From the NCBI RefSeq assembly GCF_020783655.1, contig NZ_JAJGQH010000003.1:248001-312000 (forward strand): 64,000 bases of DNA, given 5' to 3'. The translations under genes were made by a program, and so were the position numbers. The notes under the pieces are model-generated. The model saw only the letters and a list, made by a program, of their open reading frames with translations, did no database searches and was not told the DNA's origin. Shown here piece after piece: positions 10,553-19,343 of this stretch (positions within the stretch are counted from its first letter, which is position 1; every line of letters begins with the position of its first letter). The stretch comes from Xanthomonas melonis (GTDB lineage: Bacteria; Pseudomonadota; Gammaproteobacteria; Xanthomonadales; Xanthomonadaceae).

Positions 10553-12013
10553 TCAGCGATCGGCAGGTGCATGTCGCATGCCTGCAGCACCGCGATACGC
10601 CACACCTGCCAGCACCAGCACGGCCAATGCGCACAGCCAGCCAAACAGATCGCCCACACGGGTATACAGCGTTGGCAGCTGTGACCCCACCGGTACGCTG
10701 ACCAGCATGCTGGTACCCGGCAGCGGCGCACTGGCGGTCTGTGCGAGCACGCGGCCATGTGCATCGCTGACGATCAACCATCCCTCGCGCGCATTGCGAG
10801 CCACTGCATAGCCGTTTTCCACCCCGCGCAGCACGGTCATGTGCGCCGACATCCACGCATCGCGATAGGCGAAATCCCACGCCGGCACCAACATCATCGC
10901 CGCATTGCGCTGACCGTTGGCGCGTGCGAGCCGCGCGAACATCATGTCCTTGCAGATGGCCAGACCGAACCGCGCATCGCCGATGGCATGCAGCGCGTAC
11001 GCCGTGCCGCTCGCGTACGCCTGCGCGCGTTCGGGCGGTGCGAGGAAATGCTTGTCATAGTTCAGCACCCGCTGCCCAGCGGGATCGAACAGCCATGCCA
11101 GGTTGTGGGGGTGTGAGCCGTGTTCGGCGATCCCCACCACCAGCCATAGCCCATGCGCGCGGGCCAGCGCCGCGAAGTGCGCTTGCCAGCGTGCCAGCTC
11201 TGCCGGCGGCAGCACGGCGATCTTTTCCGGCAGCACCACGATCTGTGCGCCTTGCGCAGCCAGTTCGCCGATCATCGCATCGTAGCGGTCGCGAATGGGA
11301 CGCCAATACGTCGGCGTGGCCACTGCATTGATGGGCTCGTCGATGGAGGCCAGGCCGATCTTCGTCGGGGTGCCTGCCGGCGGTGTCTGCAGACGCCACA
11401 GGCCACCACCGGTGCCCGCCGCCAGGACCAGGAGTACCGCACCTGCCAGCGCCACCGGGCGCTGCACCCGGTGGCCGCGCCACAGCAGCACTGCCAGCAG
11501 CGATGGCAGCAGGCACAGCACGAACAGCAGGCCGGACACGCCGGCCACTGCGGTGAGTTGCAGCAACGGCAGGACCGCCGCCTGCGTGTAGGCAGGGCTG
11601 CCCCAATTGCCATCGGGCAGTAGCTGGGCCATCAACAGATCCACGGTGACCCATACCAGCGGGTAGGCCAGCACGCTCCAGCCGGTGCGCAGGCGTTGCA
11701 CCAGTGCGCGCGTGGTCATCACGACGACATACCAGAGCGCGCCGACGCCGCAGGTAGCCAGCACCGCTGCCGGGAGCGGCATCACCAGGTCGAAATAGGA
11801 TGCATAGCGCGTGGCCGCCAACAGGGTGGCGATCGCCACCGCTACCCGCGCCTGCCCAGTGCGTTGGATCGACAAGGCCAACCACAACAGCGGCACTGGT
11901 GCCAGCCACACCCACCACCATGCAGGGGCGAGGCCCACCCCCAACCACAGCGCAGCACCGGCGGCGAGCGAGACCGGCAACAGGCGTGAGGGTGGCATCG
12001 CAGTGTGTTGCAT
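10553..12013 (-). CDS. Lnt-like apolipoprotein N-acyltransferase (nitrilase superfamily)
   Basis: A 486-aa inner-membrane protein with about six to seven N-terminal membrane segments, a periplasmic carbon-nitrogen hydrolase domain and a final membrane helix. This is the architecture of Lnt, which transfers a third acyl chain to lipoprotein N-termini. The nitrilase triad is present: Glu263 in VLPEK, Lys321 in NYDKHF, and Cys354 in AICKD. The family range is ~500 aa. I chose the ATG at 12013; a TTG at 12052 is also in frame. Because many Xanthomonas genomes carry the canonical lnt in another locus with corC/ybeY-type neighbours, this may be a second, specialised homologue; that is an inference. 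Confidence 0.8.
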   Translation of the reverse strand: MQHTAMPPSRLLPVSLAAGAALWLGVGLAPAWWWVWLAPVPLLWLALSIQRTGQARVAVAIATLLAATRYASYFDLVMPLPAAVLATCGVGALWYVVVMTTRALVQRLRTGWSVLAYPLVWVTVDLLMAQLLPDGNWGSPAYTQAAVLPLLQLTAVAGVSGLLFVLCLLPSLLAVLLWRGHRVQRPVALAGAVLLVLAAGTGGGLWRLQTPPAGTPTKIGLASIDEPINAVATPTYWRPIRDRYDAMIGELAAQGAQIVVLPEKIAVLPPAELARWQAHFAALARAHGLWLVVGIAEHGSHPHNLAWLFDPAGQRVLNYDKHFLAPPERAQAYASGTAYALHAIGDARFGLAICKDMMFARLARANGQRNAAMMLVPAWDFAYRDAWMSAHMTVLRGVENGYAVARNAREGWLIVSDAHGRVLAQTASAPLPGTSMLVSVPVGSQLPTLYTRVGDLFGWLCALAVLVLAGVAYRGAAGMRHAPADR

Positions 12014-12383
12014 GATCGGTCCGGTGACGAGCGTGGCACGCAGTGTGTGCAAGTCTGCCGATCACGCAGCAGTGTCATCAGTCATTGTTGGCAGGATGCC
12101 GCCGTCGCACGCATTGAAGCAGCTCGCAGTCGGCAGGCATCGCTGCGAGTCATCGTCCGTAGGCGGTAGACGTCTCGTGCGCGATGGTGCCGCGCCTGCA
12201 TGATCGGCGCATCGCGTCGTGCGTGGCGACTGCAGCCGCAGCCAGCGTTTGCGCAACGGTCGGCGCATCACGCGCGACGACACTTCTCCTCGATCGACTG
12301 CGTTGCGCGAGCCGCCTGCAGCTGGATTCCGTGTCGATTGACTGCTGTGGTCGTGTTCCAGACGCCAGTGCGCCGCGTATGAG
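12014..12383. other. Intergenic region, nothing recognised
   Basis: These 370 bp lie between two minus-strand genes and carry no recognised repeat, terminator or coding similarity. They probably contain the Lnt-like gene's promoter. Confidence 0.4.
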
Positions 12384-13331
12384 TCATCGCCACAGGCGCG
12401 CACGCACCTGCTCGGCGATGCGCGCGGTTTCGCGCACCGGCGCGATGTCGGTTTCGGCGCCAAGCAGTGCATCGACGGCATGCAGCCGTTGGCGGTGGCG
12501 CAGCGACTGCAGGTAGCTGCCGACCCGGCCGCTTGCGCAGTCGCCGAAGGCGGCCGCCACCGGCACGCGCGTGGCGCAGGCTTCGGAGAGCAGGTTGACC
12601 GAATCGGCGGTGGCCACGATCGCGTCGGCCCAGCCCAGCAGGCCGGCATACGGGTTGGGGCCGTCGCGTTCATCGCACCACAGCAGATGCGGCAATCTGG
12701 CGCAGGCCGCACGCAGCGGGGCGAATGCCTCGACCGGGGTGCGGCGCGAGGTGGTGACCAGCAGGCTGCCGCCGAGCGCGCGCAATTGGGCGCTCAGGTG
12801 GGTGCACAGCGCCGCCAGCGCCGGTGACGTCCACGGAACCTGCGCGGTGGGTCCGCCGATCAGCAATGCCAGCCGTGGGCCTGGCAGCCGGCCGGGTGCG
12901 GGGAAGGCCGTGCGCCCGGCCGCCAGCCAGGCATCGTCCACCGGATGCAGGCTGCCGAGCAGGGTGAGCACGTTGCTGCCGCGCAGCGCATCGTGCTCGG
13001 GCACGATCAGCAGGTCCCAGTGATGCGGCGCCAGCCGTGGATCCAGGATCTGCACGCTGCGGCTGCCACGGGCACGCAGCAGCCGGGTGGCCAATGCTGC
13101 CTGCCGGCCGCAACCGATGGCCAGCGCCGGCGGCTGTTGCTGCAGCCGGGCGAACGCTGCGCCAAACGCCTGTTGCGCACCGGGCAGCCGCCGCGGCGCC
13201 AGCCAGCGCCAGGGCGCCAGGGCCTGCAGATGCAGGGGCTGGAACACTTCGGGCTGCAGCGCGCGCGCCAGGGCTTCGGCCTGGCGCGCATTGCCGGCGC
13301 GGCCATCGCTCAGCGCCCAGGTCACCGGCAT
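12384..13331 (-). CDS. Mitochondrial fission ELM1-like (DUF1022) family protein
   Basis: A 315-aa cytoplasmic protein beginning [18 protein letters not shown]. This opening motif, a central [12 protein letters not shown] and the later [12 protein letters not shown] segment are diagnostic of the ELM1/DUF1022 family, which has a glycosyltransferase-like (GT-B) fold. The plant member acts in mitochondrial fission; the bacterial role is not established, though some are linked to envelope glycan synthesis. I chose the ATG at 13331 because the family motif starts immediately after it; the frame is open further upstream. Confidence 0.85.
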   Translation of the reverse strand: MPVTWALSDGRAGNARQAEALARALQPEVFQPLHLQALAPWRWLAPRRLPGAQQAFGAAFARLQQQPPALAIGCGRQAALATRLLRARGSRSVQILDPRLAPHHWDLLIVPEHDALRGSNVLTLLGSLHPVDDAWLAAGRTAFPAPGRLPGPRLALLIGGPTAQVPWTSPALAALCTHLSAQLRALGGSLLVTTSRRTPVEAFAPLRAACARLPHLLWCDERDGPNPYAGLLGWADAIVATADSVNLLSEACATRVPVAAAFGDCASGRVGSYLQSLRHRQRLHAVDALLGAETDIAPVRETARIAEQVRARLWR

Positions 13332-13468
13332 CGTTTCACATCCGACATAGATTTGTTTCAGATTGCATGCGTGTGGCGGCAATCGCGCCACTCTACACTG
13401 GCACTCTTCACACTGGCGCCGATGCCGCAGCCGACCGTCGCGCCGTTCCCCCTTCGTCAGGAGTGCCC

Positions 13469-14059
13469 ATGTCCGATTCGCTCAACGCCGCCGCACTGGA
13501 CCAGCTGTTCCGTACCGCCCGCACGCAGAACGCGTTTGCCGACACGCCGGTCAGCCAGGAGCTGCTGCGCGAGCTCTACGAGCTGGTCAAGTGGGGCCCC
13601 ACGGCCGCCAACAGCGGCCCGGCGCGTTTCGTGTTCGTGACCAGCGCCAAAGGCAAGGCCAAGCTCAAGCCGGCACTGTCCGAAGGCAATGCCGCCAAGA
13701 CCCTGGCCGCGCCGGTGACGGTGATCGTGGCGCATGACGAGGACTTCCACGAAAAGCTGCCGTATCTGTTCCCGCATGCCGATGCGAAGAGCTGGTTCGA
13801 TGGCCCGCGCGAGGGGCGCGCCGAGTCGGCGTTCCGCAACGGCTCGCTGCAGGGCGCCTACCTGATCCTGGCCGCGCGTGCGCTGGGGCTGGATGCCGGC
13901 CCGATGTCCGGCTTCGACAACGCCAAGGTGGATGCGGCGTTCTTCGCCGGCACGCCGATCAAATCCAATTTCCTGGTCAATCTCGGCTACGGCGATCCGT
14001 CGGCGGTGTTCCCGCGCCTGCCGCGCCTGAGCTTCGAGGAGGCCGCGCGGTTCGAATGA
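13469..14059 (+). CDS. Malonic semialdehyde reductase/RutE-like nitroreductase
   Basis: A 196-aa flavin-dependent nitroreductase-family protein. The N-terminal [16 protein letters not shown], the [17 protein letters not shown] segment that binds FMN, and the C-terminal [17 protein letters not shown] match the RutE/HadB branch, which reduces malonic semialdehyde to 3-hydroxypropionate in pyrimidine degradation. No other rut genes are near, so the substrate here is open. A good ribosome site (AGGAG) precedes the ATG at 13469. It is divergent from the ELM1-like gene. Confidence 0.85.
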   Translation: MSDSLNAAALDQLFRTARTQNAFADTPVSQELLRELYELVKWGPTAANSGPARFVFVTSAKGKAKLKPALSEGNAAKTLAAPVTVIVAHDEDFHEKLPYLFPHADAKSWFDGPREGRAESAFRNGSLQGAYLILAARALGLDAGPMSGFDNAKVDAAFFAGTPIKSNFLVNLGYGDPSAVFPRLPRLSFEEAARFE

Positions 14060-14283
14060 TGCCGGCATGGGTGGCGCGCTGCCTCGCTGCAGTGCGCTGC
14101 CAGCCAGGCGGCTGGCCGTGGCGCGTGGGTGTTGCTTGCGCTGCGTGCTTGTCCGGCCGGTGGCCGGTCGTTAGGGTGGTTGCGTCGCCCCGGTGTGCCC
14201 GTTTCAGGTTTCATGCAGTCCTCGTCCGTCTGCGTTTGTCCCACCCGCGTTCTCCGACGCGTCTCTCATCCCATGGAGTTTCA

Positions 14284-15015
14284 ATGAAGACCACCCACAA
14301 GCTGTTGCTGCCGCTCGCTCTGACCGTTGCCATCGCCGCCTGCTCCAAGCCGGCCGACAACGCCGGCGCGCCCGCTGCCGAAACGCCGGCGGCGACCGCC
14401 CCGGCCGAGACTGCAGCCGCCCCGGCGCCTGCGGCTGCCGAAGCGGCCGCATCCACCGCGCCGGCGGTGCAGGTGGCGTCCGGCACCTACACCCTGGACC
14501 CGACCCACACCGACGTGATCGCGCAGTGGAGCCACTTCGGCTTCTCCAACCCGAGCGCGCACTTCGGCAATGTCGACGGCACCCTGGTGTACGACGCCGC
14601 CGACGTGACCAAGTCCACCGTGCAGGTCACGCTGCCGCTGTCCGGCCTGAACAGCTTCACCGCCAAGTTCGACGAACACCTGAAGAGCGGGGACTTCTTC
14701 GATGCGGCCAAGTTCCCGACTGCCACCTTCAAGAGCACCAAGGTCGAAGCGGCCGGCAACAACAAGCTCACCGTCACCGGCGACCTGACCATCAAGGACC
14801 AGACCAAGCCGGTGGTATTGGACGTCACCCTCAACGGTGCCGGCGAGCACCCCATGAAGAAGGTCCCGGCTGCCGGCTTCGACGCCACCACCACGATCAA
14901 GCGCAGCGATTTCGGCGTGGGCCAGTACGCGCCCAACGTCAGCGACGAGGTCAAGATCCGCATCACCACCGAGGCCCTGCAGGCCAAGGCGGGCGATGCT
15001 GCTGCCGCGAAGTAA
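14284..15015 (+). CDS. YceI family periplasmic lipoprotein
   Basis: A 243-aa protein with a lipoprotein signal peptide (lipobox ending AIAAC, Cys20), then an Ala/Pro-rich linker to about residue 65, then a full YceI domain. YceI proteins have a lipocalin-like barrel that binds long polyisoprenoids or similar amphiphiles. Signature segments are YTLDPTHTDV, FGNVDGT, LSGLNSFTAKFDEHLKSGDF, and TIKDQTKPVVLDVTLNG. The GGAG ribosome site is 5-9 bases upstream of the ATG at 14284. A terminator lies just downstream. Confidence 0.93.
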   Translation: MKTTHKLLLPLALTVAIAACSKPADNAGAPAAETPAATAPAETAAAPAPAAAEAAASTAPAVQVASGTYTLDPTHTDVIAQWSHFGFSNPSAHFGNVDGTLVYDAADVTKSTVQVTLPLSGLNSFTAKFDEHLKSGDFFDAAKFPTATFKSTKVEAAGNNKLTVTGDLTIKDQTKPVVLDVTLNGAGEHPMKKVPAAGFDATTTIKRSDFGVGQYAPNVSDEVKIRITTEALQAKAGDAAAAK

Positions 15016-15070
15016 CTCCCGCGCAGAGCGCGGCATCGGTGCACGCAATGGCCCGATGCCGCAACGCGAG

Positions 15071-15094
15071 AGCCCGCCATCCGGCGGGCTTTTG
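15071..15094 (+). terminator. Rho-independent terminator after the YceI gene
   Basis: An 8-bp stem, AGCCCGCC (15071-15078) and GGCGGGCT (15083-15090), with a four-base loop is followed by TTTTG. It lies about 55 bp past the stop codon. Confidence 0.85.
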
Positions 15095-15176
15095 CTTGTA
15101 TACGCAGCGCGCTTTGTCATTCCGGCGAATGCGTGATCGATGAACTCACCAACAAGATGCGGCCATCACGGGAAAG

Positions 15177-15285
15177 CCCTGTCGCGCCCGGGTGCGCTCC
15201 GGCGGCAGGATGCTGCACGCCAGGAATGGCAGCGAGCATGCCGGCTTGTGTAGGAGCGGCCCTGGTCGCGAACGCGTGACCGATA
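15177..15285. repeat. Repeat family B half-copy and a related element
   Basis: CTGTCGCGCCCGGGTGCGCTCC at about 15179-15200 is one arm of the family B hairpin. About 50 bp further, TAGGAGCGGCCCTGGTCGCG at about 15251 begins a different but similar-style element. Both fill the gap between the convergent YceI and siderophore-interacting genes. Confidence 0.65.
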
Positions 15286-15364
15286 GACCCGCCGCCAAGG
15301 CACGTTATCGCGATGAAACCGCAATCCGCTCGGGCGCGCTCCGGCAAGAAGCGCGCGTAGCGCA

Positions 15365-16153
15365 TCACTCCTCTGCGGAATGCGCCTTCCAGTAACCCTT
15401 GGCGCGGATCCAGTCCTTGTCCACGCCCAAGTGTTCTTCGATGAACTTGCGCATGGCACGCGTGCGCATCGACTCGGCACCGATCCAGTAGAAGGTGTCG
15501 CCATCGTGCGGCTCGTAGTCGCGGAGGCTGTCTTCCAGCAAGGTGCTGCTGGCCGCGTCGAAGCCGTTGCGTTCGAGCCAGTACACATCCACGTCGGCGG
15601 CGCTCAGCAGTTCCTGGCGTTCGGCTGCATCGGCCACTTCGATGAATACTTCGGCATGCATGTCCGCCGGCATCGCCTCGAGCCATCGGCCGATCGCCGG
15701 CAGCGCGGTTTCGTCGCCGATCAGGACGTAGTGGTCGTAGTCGTCGGCCACCAGGAACGAGCCGCGCGGGCCGCCGATGCACAGCGCATCGCCTGGCTGC
15801 GCTTGCGCGGCCCAACTGGTCGCCACGCCATCGCCGTGCAGCACGAAGTCGATGCTCAGCTCGCCACTTTGCGGGTCGAACAGGCGCGGGGTGTAGTCGC
15901 GGCTGGCCGAGGGGAGCGCGCCCTCGGGGTAACGCGGTCCTTCCGGCGTCATCGTCGGCAACACAAAGGCGCCATCGGCATTGGGGAAGAACAGTTTGAC
16001 GTGATCGTCCGGCGCCTCGCTCTGGAAGCCGGCCAACGCGCTGCCGCCGAACACGACGCGACGCATCTGCGGCGTGATCGATTCGCAGCGCACCACCTGC
16101 ACGGTACGCAGGCGCGGGTCGCGGCGGAGTTGGGTGTTGGTATGTGCAGCCAT
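15365..16153 (-). CDS. Siderophore-interacting protein (YqjH-like NADPH-dependent ferric-chelate reductase)
   Basis: A 262-aa cytoplasmic flavoprotein. It has an N-terminal FAD-binding barrel with RDYTPRLFD (the RxYTxR motif that contacts FAD) and a C-terminal NAD(P)H-binding half with GGPRGSF, DETALPAIGRWLE and FYWIGAES. The enzyme reduces ferric siderophore complexes to release iron. The chosen ATG at 16153 gives the usual family length of about 250-270 aa. A PadR regulator lies upstream on the same strand, as in the Escherichia coli yqjI/yqjH pair, which suggests metal-responsive control. Confidence 0.9.
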   Translation of the reverse strand: MAAHTNTQLRRDPRLRTVQVVRCESITPQMRRVVFGGSALAGFQSEAPDDHVKLFFPNADGAFVLPTMTPEGPRYPEGALPSASRDYTPRLFDPQSGELSIDFVLHGDGVATSWAAQAQPGDALCIGGPRGSFLVADDYDHYVLIGDETALPAIGRWLEAMPADMHAEVFIEVADAAERQELLSAADVDVYWLERNGFDAASSTLLEDSLRDYEPHDGDTFYWIGAESMRTRAMRKFIEEHLGVDKDWIRAKGYWKAHSAEE

Positions 16154-16541
16154 GAAGTGGGAGTCCTGTGGGTACCGTTTGGCGATACGGCTGTTCGCGA
16201 TACGGCGTGGGGAGTGGAGTGATGAAACACGATGAAGGTCGAAATCGATGGCGTCACAGGCGCAACAGCCAAGGCAGTGCCTATCCTTCTCCCCTCGGGA
16301 GAAGCTGCCGCGCAGCGGCGGATGAGGGTGCGCGCGAAGCCTCATGTGGTTGCAACGATGCAGATGCGTCGCTTGCTACGTTCACTGCAGTGCGTTGTTG
16401 CTCGCTGCGCGAGCGCTTGCGGCAATCGCCTCGAACCACAGCGCGTCTGGCGCGCATTCCATGTCAGGAGGCCCACAGCCGCCGCCGACCGCGTCCCGGG
16501 CCCGCGCAGGCTGGAAAGACACAGGCGGCAAACACACGCGC
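16154..16541. other. Intergenic region with repeat family A, copy 2
   Basis: Between the PadR and siderophore-interacting genes, this 388-bp gap holds a family A repeat variant at about 16285-16330 (CCTTCTCCC, CTC loop, GGGAGAAG, then GCGGCGGATGAGGG). Nothing else is recognised. The gap makes a single PadR-flavoprotein transcript less certain. Confidence 0.7.
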
Positions 16542-17075
16542 TCACGCACCGTCTTGCTCCATGCCGTCGGCGGCGGCGTTGAGCAGGGCGGCGATGCGTG
16601 CGGTTTCGGCATCGCTCCATTGCCCGTGCCGTGAAAACAGGCTGTGCTTGATGCGGTGGATCGCGTCGCGGATCGGGGCGGGGGTTTGCGCCTTGATCAA
16701 CTCGCGCGCACGCCGTTGGCTGCGTGCGTGCGCGGCATCCAGCGCATCGCGTTGCTCGCCGGCATAGCGCAACCCTGCGTCGCTGATCCGATAACGCTTG
16801 CGGCCTTGCTGGGCTTCGGCCTGCACCAGCCCGTCCGATTCCAGTTGCGCCAACACCGGATAGATCGCGCCGGCGCTGGGCGTGTACAGCCCTTTGAAGA
16901 GTGCGGCGATCTGCCGCATCAGTTCGTAGCCATGGCGCGGCTGCTGTTCGATCAGTGCCAGTACCAGCAGGCGCAGATCGCCATGTTCCAGTGGCCGGGC
17001 ACGGGGATCGCTGCGCCCTGATGAAAGGCGTGGGAGTGCATCCAGTTCGGCAAGGCTGCGATGGGCGGGGGGCAT
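16542..17075 (-). CDS. PadR family transcriptional regulator (YqjI-like)
   Basis: A 177-aa winged-helix repressor. The DNA-binding part runs from LEHGDLRLLVLALIEQQPRHGYEL to about residue 115, including YTPSAGAIYPVLAQLESDGLV, the recognition and wing region typical of PadR. A C-terminal helical dimerisation part follows. It is the probable regulator of the adjacent ferric-reductase gene, by analogy with YqjI/YqjH. The His/Cys-rich metal-binding N-terminal extension of E. coli YqjI is not present, so metal sensing, if any, must differ. The ATG at 17075 has no visible Shine-Dalgarno and abuts an operator-like palindrome, so the message may be leaderless. Confidence 0.88.
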   Translation of the reverse strand: MPPAHRSLAELDALPRLSSGRSDPRARPLEHGDLRLLVLALIEQQPRHGYELMRQIAALFKGLYTPSAGAIYPVLAQLESDGLVQAEAQQGRKRYRISDAGLRYAGEQRDALDAAHARSQRRARELIKAQTPAPIRDAIHRIKHSLFSRHGQWSDAETARIAALLNAAADGMEQDGA

Positions 17076-17078
17076 TGT

Positions 17079-17114
17079 ATTCGATATATCGAATCCTGCA
17101 GAAACGATATATCG
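17079..17114. promoter_or_regulatory. Two palindromes, candidate PadR operators
   Basis: ATTCGATATATCGAAT (17079-17094) is a perfect 16-bp palindrome starting three bases upstream of the PadR start codon. A second core, CGATATATCG (17105-17114), lies one and a half helical turns away. The identical core and position over the promoter strongly suggest autoregulation by the PadR protein. Confidence 0.75.
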
Positions 17115-17206
17115 AAGTTGCTGCATCCGCAAGTGCGTCGGGTCTGCCAGCCGCCAGCCGCCTCGCCGGGTTCCGATGTTGCATCGCGTCTAGACAGGGT
17201 TGATCG

Positions 17207-17228
17207 TCGTAATTACGATGTAATTACA
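17207..17228. promoter_or_regulatory. Adjacent palindromes upstream of mdcA, candidate operator of the GntR/FCD regulator
   Basis: TCGTAATTACGA (17207-17218) and TGTAATTACA (17219-17228) are two abutting perfect palindromes sharing the TAATTA core, 36 bp before mdcA. The first fits the TNGTNNNACNA consensus known for FadR-subfamily GntR regulators. The regulator encoded at the end of this cluster belongs to that subfamily, so it is the natural ligand. Confidence 0.65.
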
Positions 17229-17263
17229 TAGACATTACGGGTTCGCCCGGTAAGGCAACGCGC

Positions 17264-18910
17264 ATGAGTCCACAGTGGGACACTCAGGCCGAGAGTCGAC
17301 GCCTGCGCCTGCAGCGCGCCGCCGCGCTCGCACCGCGCGGGCGGGTGGTGGCCGCCGAGGACGTGGTCGCGTTGCTGGAGGCGGTGATCGAGCCGGGCGA
17401 CCGCGTGTGTCTGGAAGGCAACAACCAGAAGCAGGCCGATTTCCTGGCGCGCTGTCTTACCGAAGTGGATCCGGCGCGCGTGCACGACCTGCACATGGTG
17501 CAATCGGTGCTGTCGCTGGCCGCGCATCTGGATGTGTTCGAACGCGGCATCGCCAAGCGGCTGGATTTTTCGTTCTCCGGCCCGCAGGCCGCGCGCCTGG
17601 CCGGGCTGGTGAGTGAAGGCCGCATCGAGATCGGCGCCATTCACACCTATCTGGAGCTGTTTGGCCGCTACTTCATCGACCTGACCCCGCGCATCGCGCT
17701 GGTCACCGCGCAGGCGGCCGACCGCCACGGCAATCTCTACACGGGCCCCAATACCGAAGACACCCCGGTGATCGTGGAGGCCACCGCGTTCAAGGGCGGC
17801 ATCGTGATTGCGCAGGTCAACGAGATCGTGGACACGCTGCCGCGCGTGGACATCCCGGCCGACTGGGTGGACTTCGTCACCCAGGCGCCCAAGCCCTCCT
17901 ACATCGAACCACTGTTCACCCGCGACCCAGCGCAGATCTCCGAGATCCAGGTGCTGATGGCAATGATGGCCATCAAGGGCATCTACGCCGAATACGGCGT
18001 GCAGCGGCTCAACCATGGCATCGGCTTCGACACCGCTGCGATCGAACTGCTGCTGCCCACCTACGCCGAATCGCTTGGGCTGAAGGGCAGGATCTGCCGG
18101 CACTGGGCGCTCAATCCGCATCCGGCGCTGATCCCGGCGATCGAATCGGGCTTCGTGGAATCGGTGCATTCGTTCGGCTCGGAATTGGGCATGGAGGCCT
18201 ACATCGCCGCGCGCCCAGATGTGTTCTTCGCCGGTGCCGACGGCAGCATGCGTTCCAACCGCGCGCTGTCGCAGACGGCCGGCCTGTATGCCTGCGACAT
18301 GTTCATCGGCTCCACCCTGCAGATCGATCTGCAGGGCAACAGCTCCACCGCCACGCGCGACCGCATTGCCGGTTTCGGTGGTGCGCCCAACATGGGATCG
18401 GATGCGCGCGGCCGCCGGCATGCCAGCGATGCCTGGCTCAAGGCCGGGCGCGAAGCCGCACGGCCGGGCGAGATGCCGCGCGGGCGCAAGCTGGTGGTGC
18501 AGATGGTGGAAACCTTCCGCGAGCACATGGCGCCTGCGTTCGTCGACAGGCTCGACGCCTGGGAGCTGGCCGAGCGGGCCAACCTGCCGTTGCCGCCGGT
18601 GATGATCTACGGCGACGACGTCAGCCATGTGCTGACCGAAGAAGGCATCGCCAACCTGCTGTTGTGCCGCACACCGCAAGAGCGCGAACAGGCGATCCGT
18701 GGCGTGTCCGGCTACACCGCCGTCGGCCTGGGCCGCGACAAACGCGCGGTCGAAAACCTGCGCGATCGCGGCGTCATCAAACGGCCGGAAGACCTGGGCA
18801 TCCGGCCGCGCGATGCCACCCGTGATCTGCTCGCCGCGCGCACGGTCAAGGATCTGGTGCGCTGGTCCGGCGGCTTGTACGACCCCCCGAAACGTTTTCG
18901 CAACTGGTAA
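17264..18910 (+). CDS. mdcA: Malonate decarboxylase subunit alpha (ACP transferase)
   Basis: Transfers the acyl-carrier thiol from acetyl-S-ACP to malonate, giving malonyl-S-ACP and acetate, in the biotin-independent malonate decarboxylase. The 548-aa length equals the family norm of about 550. Recognisable segments are GDRVCLEGNNQKQADFLAR near the N-terminus, the ITAQAADRxGNLYTGPNTEDTP block, and RKLVVQMVETFREHMAPAFVD. It is the first gene of the cluster; the ATG at 17264 lies downstream of a double palindrome. mdcC starts nine bases after its stop codon, so the two are co-transcribed. Confidence 0.96.
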   Translation: MSPQWDTQAESRRLRLQRAAALAPRGRVVAAEDVVALLEAVIEPGDRVCLEGNNQKQADFLARCLTEVDPARVHDLHMVQSVLSLAAHLDVFERGIAKRLDFSFSGPQAARLAGLVSEGRIEIGAIHTYLELFGRYFIDLTPRIALVTAQAADRHGNLYTGPNTEDTPVIVEATAFKGGIVIAQVNEIVDTLPRVDIPADWVDFVTQAPKPSYIEPLFTRDPAQISEIQVLMAMMAIKGIYAEYGVQRLNHGIGFDTAAIELLLPTYAESLGLKGRICRHWALNPHPALIPAIESGFVESVHSFGSELGMEAYIAARPDVFFAGADGSMRSNRALSQTAGLYACDMFIGSTLQIDLQGNSSTATRDRIAGFGGAPNMGSDARGRRHASDAWLKAGREAARPGEMPRGRKLVVQMVETFREHMAPAFVDRLDAWELAERANLPLPPVMIYGDDVSHVLTEEGIANLLLCRTPQEREQAIRGVSGYTAVGLGRDKRAVENLRDRGVIKRPEDLGIRPRDATRDLLAARTVKDLVRWSGGLYDPPKRFRNW

Positions 18911-18919
18911 GGGCACGGC

Positions 18920-19237
18920 ATGGAAACCCTTCGTTATCGTTTCGACGGCCAGCGCAGTGCGCGCACGGGTCTGGAGCATGCGCTGGTGGGCGTGGTCGCC
19001 TCTGGCAACCTGGAAGTGCTGGTCGAGCGCGTGCCGCTGGATGGCGCGATGGAGATCGAGATCCTCACCGCCGCGCGTGGTTTCGGCGCGATCTGGCAGG
19101 CGGTACTGGACGATTTTGCCGCGCGCCATCCGCTGCGCGATGTACGCATCAGCATCAACGACGTCGGCGCCACCCCGGCGGTCGTGCGCCTACGCCTGGA
19201 CCAGGCGCTGGACGTGTTGCAAGGAGCGGACGCATGA
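18920..19237 (+). CDS. mdcC: Malonate decarboxylase acyl carrier protein (subunit delta)
   Basis: A 105-aa carrier protein that bears the 2'-(5''-phosphoribosyl)-3'-dephospho-CoA prosthetic group on a serine. The probable attachment residue is Ser28 in the conserved SGNLEVLVER segment. The fold is unrelated to fatty-acid ACPs. The length matches the family (~100 aa). It lies between mdcA and mdcD; the following 106-bp gap contains a family B repeat. Confidence 0.95.
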   Translation: METLRYRFDGQRSARTGLEHALVGVVASGNLEVLVERVPLDGAMEIEILTAARGFGAIWQAVLDDFAARHPLRDVRISINDVGATPAVVRLRLDQALDVLQGADA

Positions 19238-19276
19238 GCCAACCCGTCTCTCCCGTAGCAACCCTCCCGCGCGCGA

Positions 19277-19324
19277 TGGGCCTTCGCGTCGATGCCCGAA
19301 TCGCGCCCAGGTGCGTTTCTGCGC
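19277..19324. repeat. Repeat family B copy inside the mdc operon
   Basis: GATGGGCCTTCGCGTCGATG, then CGAATCGCGCCCAGGTGCG, matches the arms of the family B hairpin at 10408-10470, with several substitutions. It occupies the 106-bp gap between mdcC and mdcD, the only sizeable gap in the first five genes. Confidence 0.65.
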
Positions 19325-19343
19325 ATGCCATCCGGAGCCGCGC

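Noticed and set aside
17213-19129. 638-codon minus-strand frame opposite mdcA
   Set aside because: Antisense shadow rich in His, Arg and Gly; mdcA on the plus strand is certain.
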